This document shows, piece after piece, positions 15,380-18,194 of a DNA stretch of 18,194 nt. The stretch's first letter is position 1. Every line of letters starts with the position of its first letter. The notes beneath the pieces were generated by a model, which had not been told where the DNA came from, did no database searches, and saw nothing but the letters and a program-made list of their open reading frames with translations. The stretch spans positions 1 to 18,194 of the forward strand of contig JAATVS010000605.1 in assembly GCA_014523695.1 (NCBI GenBank). Reading direction: 5' to 3'. Position numbers and translations under genes: made by a program. The DNA comes from Nitrososphaerales archaeon TH5895. GTDB lineage: Archaea; Thermoproteota; Nitrososphaeria; Nitrososphaerales; Nitrososphaeraceae.

Positions 15380-15598
15380 TCAGTTTACTGTTTTTGTGGG
15401 CACTACTGCTTCTTTCACTGTCGTTTGTAGTAGTGATACCATCAGATATTTCCTCTGCAATATACAGATTTGGTCCGGGACTATAGCAGTCAGCTGATAC
15501 CGAAAATCCTTATTGAGTGTACCAAACCAGTCTGGAGGCTCTATCTCTGCTTCACCCCTGTTATATAATATGATAACACCATCATACACATTCTTCAT
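15380..15598 (-). pseudogene. Short fragment of unknown, probably frameshifted gene
   Basis: The frame opens with ATG and reads KNVYDGVIILYNRGEAEIEP, then PDWFGTLNKDFRYQLTAIVP, which looks like true beta-rich coding sequence. After about residue 41 the sense moves to the next frame, which reads GPNLYIAEEISDGITTTND, then SERSSSAHKNSK. So a one-base shift near 15478 probably breaks the gene and the listed frame ends in nonsense. I do not recognise the family. Confidence 0.45.
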
Positions 15599-15609
15599 AT
15601 CTTGCGACT

Positions 15610-15762
15610 CTACAAATGAATGGTAAAGACCTTAATATCTCTGGAAATTGTGGACTGGTCAACCCCTAACTGTTGCGCTATCTCAGTCTCATTAAATGAC
15701 TTTGATAGTAGTGAAGCAACTTGATTTCTTCTTGCTTTAATTTTTTTATTATGCAGGGCCAA
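15610..15762 (-). pseudogene. N-terminal helix-turn-helix fragment
   Basis: A 50-codon frame from a TTG at 15762: ALHNKKIKARRNQVASLLSK, then SFNETEIAQQLGVDQSTISR and DIKVFTIHL. The part from NETEIA to TISRDIK is a textbook helix-turn-helix. In the Nitrososphaerales family I recall, it should continue for some 100 residues through an IDGIEEVK helical region, but here a TAG cuts it. The complementary C-terminal half, equally broken, is at 371-668. A short DNA-binding peptide could in principle be made, but decay is likelier. Confidence 0.6.
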
Positions 15763-15863
15763 GCTTAGTTGTATGCGTTATTCCTTCGTATTAAAAGGCC
15801 TTATGCATTTTGCTGCTTGTGTTGACCATTCCCCTACATCACTCTATCAATGCAATGTCAACA

Positions 15864-16058
15864 CTAATACTGCACATGACAGCATTCCAAAGTATTCTTA
15901 TTTGGGTCATCAGAAACCCACCATTCTTCCGGGTCTACAGTTATGATAGTATAATGTGCATCTTTTTTTACAGTAGGATACTTCTTCGGAACTAAAGGGC
16001 CAATAGTACGAAACGCTTCAGCAATAAAATTACTTAGATTTACTGTTGGCAGCTCCAA
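15864..16058 (-). CDS. Small hypothetical protein or fragment after regulator
   Basis: A 64-codon frame from a TTG, 37 bases downstream of the response regulator stop and on the same strand. The composition looks protein-like (LSNFIAEAFRTIGPLVPKKY, then DAHYTIITVDPEEWWVSDDP), but there is no ATG, no ribosome site and no family I know. It may be the remains of a longer gene. Confidence 0.35.
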   Translation of the reverse strand: MELPTVNLSNFIAEAFRTIGPLVPKKYPTVKKDAHYTIITVDPEEWWVSDDPNKNTLECCHVQY

Positions 16059-16095
16059 GTCAGGAGCAAACGCTTATGTCGTTCAAGAATTTGAC

Positions 16096-16569
16096 CTATT
16101 CTAATTCAGCCCTGATGCGTCTTACTAATGCTTCTGTGGCAATGGGCTTCTTAATGAAACAACCAATACTTTTCAGTGGATGTACTTCCCTAACTGCATC
16201 CATATTTATTTCCCCCGAAGTCATAAAACACACTTTGAGATTGATATCTTTCTGCAGCAATTCTTGGCATAGTTCAAAGCCATTCATCAATGGCATGTTT
16301 ATATCAACTAGCAACAAGTCATAAAAATTAGGTTCAAAATCAGCCAATGCTTTTACGGGATTATCATACCTAGAAACCTGAATAGTCTTGTCACTATTTT
16401 CCAATCCTAGTTGTAGAGTAAATGCAATATCCGAATTATCATCAACCACAAGGATTCTCTTGCGCTGACCAAGTGAGTCAACTATCAGTGGCTGTTTTAA
16501 CTGATAGTCTTCTGCGCTAAAGCGTTGACGACCCGATGCATGGCTTTCACCCGTTTTGGGTTCAACCAT
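16096..16569 (-). CDS. Single-domain response regulator (REC)
   Basis: A 157-residue protein. Residues 1-36 are a polar tail without known function. Residues 37-157 are a receiver domain with all key residues: acidic pair Asp43/Asp44 (ILVVDDNSDIA), phospho-acceptor Asp89 (LLLVDINMPLMNG), Thr117 (CFMTSGE) and Lys141 (IKKPI). No DNA-binding or enzymatic output domain follows, so it should signal through a partner protein, as many thaumarchaeal receivers do. No intact histidine kinase is in the window. The TATA-like box at 16638-16645 gives a leader of about 47 bases with GAGG near the start codon. Confidence 0.9.
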   Translation of the reverse strand: MVEPKTGESHASGRQRFSAEDYQLKQPLIVDSLGQRKRILVVDDNSDIAFTLQLGLENSDKTIQVSRYDNPVKALADFEPNFYDLLLVDINMPLMNGFELCQELLQKDINLKVCFMTSGEINMDAVREVHPLKSIGCFIKKPIATEALVRRIRAELE

Positions 16570-16637
16570 AAACTGTCCTCGTATTGCTATTATCCATCAC
16601 GATATTCAAGGAATCATCAAGCTTTAGCTTCAATATG

Positions 16638-16645
16638 TATATAAA
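16638..16645 (-). promoter_or_regulatory. TATA-like box for response regulator
   Basis: TTTATATA on the minus strand, 72 bases before the ATG at 16569. A transcript starting 25 bases later would carry a leader of about 47 bases, so this gene, unlike several neighbours, would not be leaderless. Confidence 0.45.
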
Positions 16646-16939
16646 CCCACCTTTAGATAAAAATATTCGGATACAAAGATACGTAATATAAAAAATGCGT
16701 CAAAATCCCTTCCTTAATCGTAGTAATGACTTGGACCATTTATACTAGTGTATTGCATCCCACTGCAGATTACTTCAGTACGACATAGCTCTAGATAGTG
16801 AATCTTATTTTCGCACCATTATCGAGGTGAATCCCACCGAACTGGCCGATTACTTGGATTAGATACACTAATGTATTCCATCTTTACTGCAGAGTTGACC
16901 TCCGAAGGCTAAGTCTGTGATTGGTGACCTCTAGCCTAC

Positions 16940-17226
16940 TCATCCCTTCAGTCCGTCGCGCCAGGCTATAGCTTCGAGTTCTACTCTGACAGCATCCTCG
17001 ACGGCAATCACGGGTCGAGCCTTGAAATCAAAGGAAGGTCAAGCATACCTTATGAACAGTCAATGGATCGTCGCAGTCAACTAAAAGCCCGTACTACGAA
17101 CGACTCAATCTTGAAATTTGCAGGCGCTTTCCATTTACTGAATACCTCAGGTATCCGCTTCTGGGCATTCTCATACTCCGTAGGCGAGCCTTGCGAGAGC
17201 TCGAACCAGCTGATCATGTCCTTCAT
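16940..17226 (-). pseudogene. Decayed small DUF3303-like protein gene
   Basis: The 5' part is intact: a very strong ribosome site (GGAGGAGGT) lies a few bases before the ATG at 17226 and leads into MKDMISWFELSQGSPTEYEN, AQKRIPEVFSKWKAPANFKI and ESFVVRAFS, then TGA at 17077. Further pieces follow in other frames: DDPLTVHKVCLTF, and then FDFKARPVIAVEDAVRVELE AIAWRDGLKG to TGA 16940-16942. Rejoined, they make a protein of about 95 residues that resembles small DUF3303-like alpha/beta proteins, by memory only. A deletion near 17077 and a shift near 17030 have killed it. It is richer in G+C than the flanks. Confidence 0.55.
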
Positions 17227-17550
17227 TGGCAACCTCCTCCATTGTCAAATTGTTTCATTTTATCATCATTTCTAGTAGTATCTAATAAGGCTTAATTTCA
17301 GTGCCATTATCTTTCGACGTCCGGGTTCAGAATGAGCAGTGAAGTACATTACTTAAGCAATTGGCAAGCTTCAAGTAAGGCAATTCAGCGAACCCGCCAA
17401 AACGTGGATTACATACACTAATGCATTGGAACCCACCGAACTCGGACCAAGTTCGGCCGCTTAGATCCAGAATATGCTCTAATATCTAGGCAGGGGTTAA
17501 AATTCTCTAATATCTATTTAGTCGCTAGCAACAATCGACTCAACTATTTG

Positions 17551-17675
17551 TAGGAGCGCTTCCATTGTTTGGATGGCTTCTATATACAATATATGCAAAG
17601 CTGGAATCCCCGTCTATGACTGAGGGAGTCGAATCCCATTCCAGCTTCTTGAAAGGAAAGATTGATGCGCTCCTA
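17551..17675. ncRNA. Candidate structured RNA, nested inverted repeats
   Basis: An outer perfect 9-base pair of arms, TAGGAGCGC (17551-17559) and GCGCTCCTA (17667-17675), encloses a perfect 10-base pair, AAGCTGGAAT (17598-17607) and ATTCCAGCTT (17638-17647). That in turn holds a GACT/AGTC mini-hairpin (17618-17630). A smaller TCCA/TGGA hairpin lies in the left part (17561-17573). GGGAGTCGAATCCC inside recalls a tRNA T-arm, but acceptor and anticodon arms do not fit a tRNA. It could be a noncoding RNA or a small non-autonomous mobile element with terminal inverted repeats. No target duplication is seen. Confidence 0.45.
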
Positions 17676-17848
17676 TCTTGAAAAGGCATTTGTCAAGAAT
17701 TTTTTAACTGACATGGATACCACCGAATCCGCCAAACACGGATTACATACACAAGTACTCAATACATGTAGTATGGGCTGACAACTTACTCGAATAATCT
17801 TTCGCTTAATAAAATTAACAGTCGGCTATTATTTATACTATTTCTATA

Positions 17849-17855
17849 TTATAAA
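17849..17855 (+). promoter_or_regulatory. TATA-like box for patatin-like gene
   Basis: TTATAAA about 39 bases before the ATG at 17891. The expected start near 17877 would leave a leader of about 14 bases and just miss the out-of-frame ATG at 17874. Confidence 0.45.
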
Positions 17856-17890
17856 CACTAAAAATAGAGTGATTATGAACCAAAGTTATA

Positions 17891-18194
17891 ATGGCTAAAA
17901 GAAGCACACAAAGAGCATTAGTTCTCCAAGGTGGAGGATCGCTTGGCGCATATGAGGCAGGAGTTTTTGAGGTGCTATATTATTGGATCAAAAAGGATAC
18001 TGATGATAATGAAAATGTGTTTGATGTAGTAGCGGGTACCTCTATAGGTGCAATTAATGCTGCTTTTTTGGTAAGCTATGTAATAAAAAGGCGAAGGGAA
18101 GAAAAGAAGAATGCTGGTGAGAGCTGGAAGGGTTCTGCGGAAGAACTCAAAGAATTTTGGAAGTCTCGATTGGCTTCGAATATTAATTTAAATA
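17891..18194 (+). CDS. Patatin-like phospholipase, N-terminal part
   Basis: The first 101 residues of a patatin-family lipid acyl hydrolase; the window ends inside the gene. The oxyanion-hole motif QGGGSLGAYEAGV (residues 13-25) and the nucleophile elbow AGTSIGAIN with Ser51 are both present. The catalytic Asp (DG(A/G) motif) would lie beyond the window. Such enzymes release fatty acids from membrane lipids with a Ser-Asp dyad. No signal peptide is seen, so it should be cytoplasmic. From about residue 66 on, a Lys/Glu-rich helix follows (KRRREEKKNAGESW). The ATG at 17891 is the first in frame. An ATG at 17874 opens an overlapping seven-codon frame only. Confidence 0.9.
   Translation, partial: MAKRSTQRALVLQGGGSLGAYEAGVFEVLYYWIKKDTDDNENVFDVVAGTSIGAINAAFLVSYVIKRRREEKKNAGESWKGSAEELKEFWKSRLASNINLN

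Larger units (their letters stand above)
16728..17770. repeat. Dispersed repeat family, four copies
   Basis: Related sequences lie at 16728-16772, 16830-16893, 17389-17458 and 17716-17770. The shared core is roughly CGAAyCCGCC, then GGATTACATACACTAATG and a final ATT, with CCCACCGAA next to it in two copies. The copies are imperfect and in the same orientation. In the third, CCGAACT (17436-17442) and AGTTCGG (17450-17456) form a 7-base stem. The copies flank the decayed DUF3303-like gene and the nested inverted repeat. Confidence 0.6.

Noticed and set aside
17063..17275. 70-codon plus-strand frame
   Set aside because: It is antisense to the DUF3303-like pseudogene, whose strong ribosome site and residues favour the minus strand.
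17551..17675. A tRNA gene suggested by the T-arm-like GGGAGTCGAATCCC
   Set aside because: No 7-base acceptor stem, D-arm or anticodon arm can be placed at the needed distances, so it is not a tRNA.
1..18194. CRISPR array or complete insertion sequence
   Set aside because: I saw no regularly spaced direct repeats and no transposase with matched terminal repeats.

Overview
The window most resembles an ammonia-oxidising archaeon of the Nitrososphaerales (Nitrososphaera/Nitrosocosmicus-like). This is an inference from style, not from a marker gene. The background is AT-rich. Several genes have a TATA-like box about 25-28 bases before the ATG, as expected of leaderless archaeal transcripts, and others have a box with a short leader. 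T-runs rather than hairpins mark likely ends. A helix-turn-helix family that I associate from memory with this group appears twice as wreckage. No rRNA, tRNA, CRISPR array or intact transposase is visible.

Layout. 1-1100: a small CDGSH iron-sulfur protein, a decayed helix-turn-helix gene and an unknown ORF. 1115-2827: a G+C-rich gene for a two-HKD phospholipase D-like protein. 3194-4771: a full-length contractile tail sheath protein with no tube, baseplate or ATPase gene beside it. 4900-5500: a small unknown ORF and a histidine-kinase fragment. 5524-8480: two paralogous six-repeat NHL propeller genes, separated by at least two decayed genes. 8874-9297: a two-gene unit of small unknown proteins. 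9611-11287: a standalone 92-residue domain, then a trypsin-fold serine protease that starts with the same domain. 11561-12214: a subtilase pseudogene. 12845-13288: a Cys/Pro-rich small protein with a 51-base tandem repeat. 13696-15144: a G+C-rich tyrosinase-like dicopper enzyme, whose 5' end abuts a pentapeptide-repeat remnant. 15380-16569: remnants and an orphan response regulator. 16570-17880: a decayed DUF3303-like gene, dispersed repeats and a nested inverted repeat that could be a structured RNA. 17891 to the end: the start of a patatin-like lipase.

This is an accessory region. Intact single genes, several of them foreign-looking in base composition (phospholipase D, tyrosinase), sit among many broken genes. 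No long operon links them. The only clear co-transcribed pair is 9297-8874. Two themes stand out. One is the lone tail sheath, either a relic or a dispersed part of an extracellular contractile injection system or provirus. The other is a set of secretable or effector-like enzyme families (two lipase types, serine proteases, tyrosinase, NHL propellers). A functional link between the two themes is speculation.
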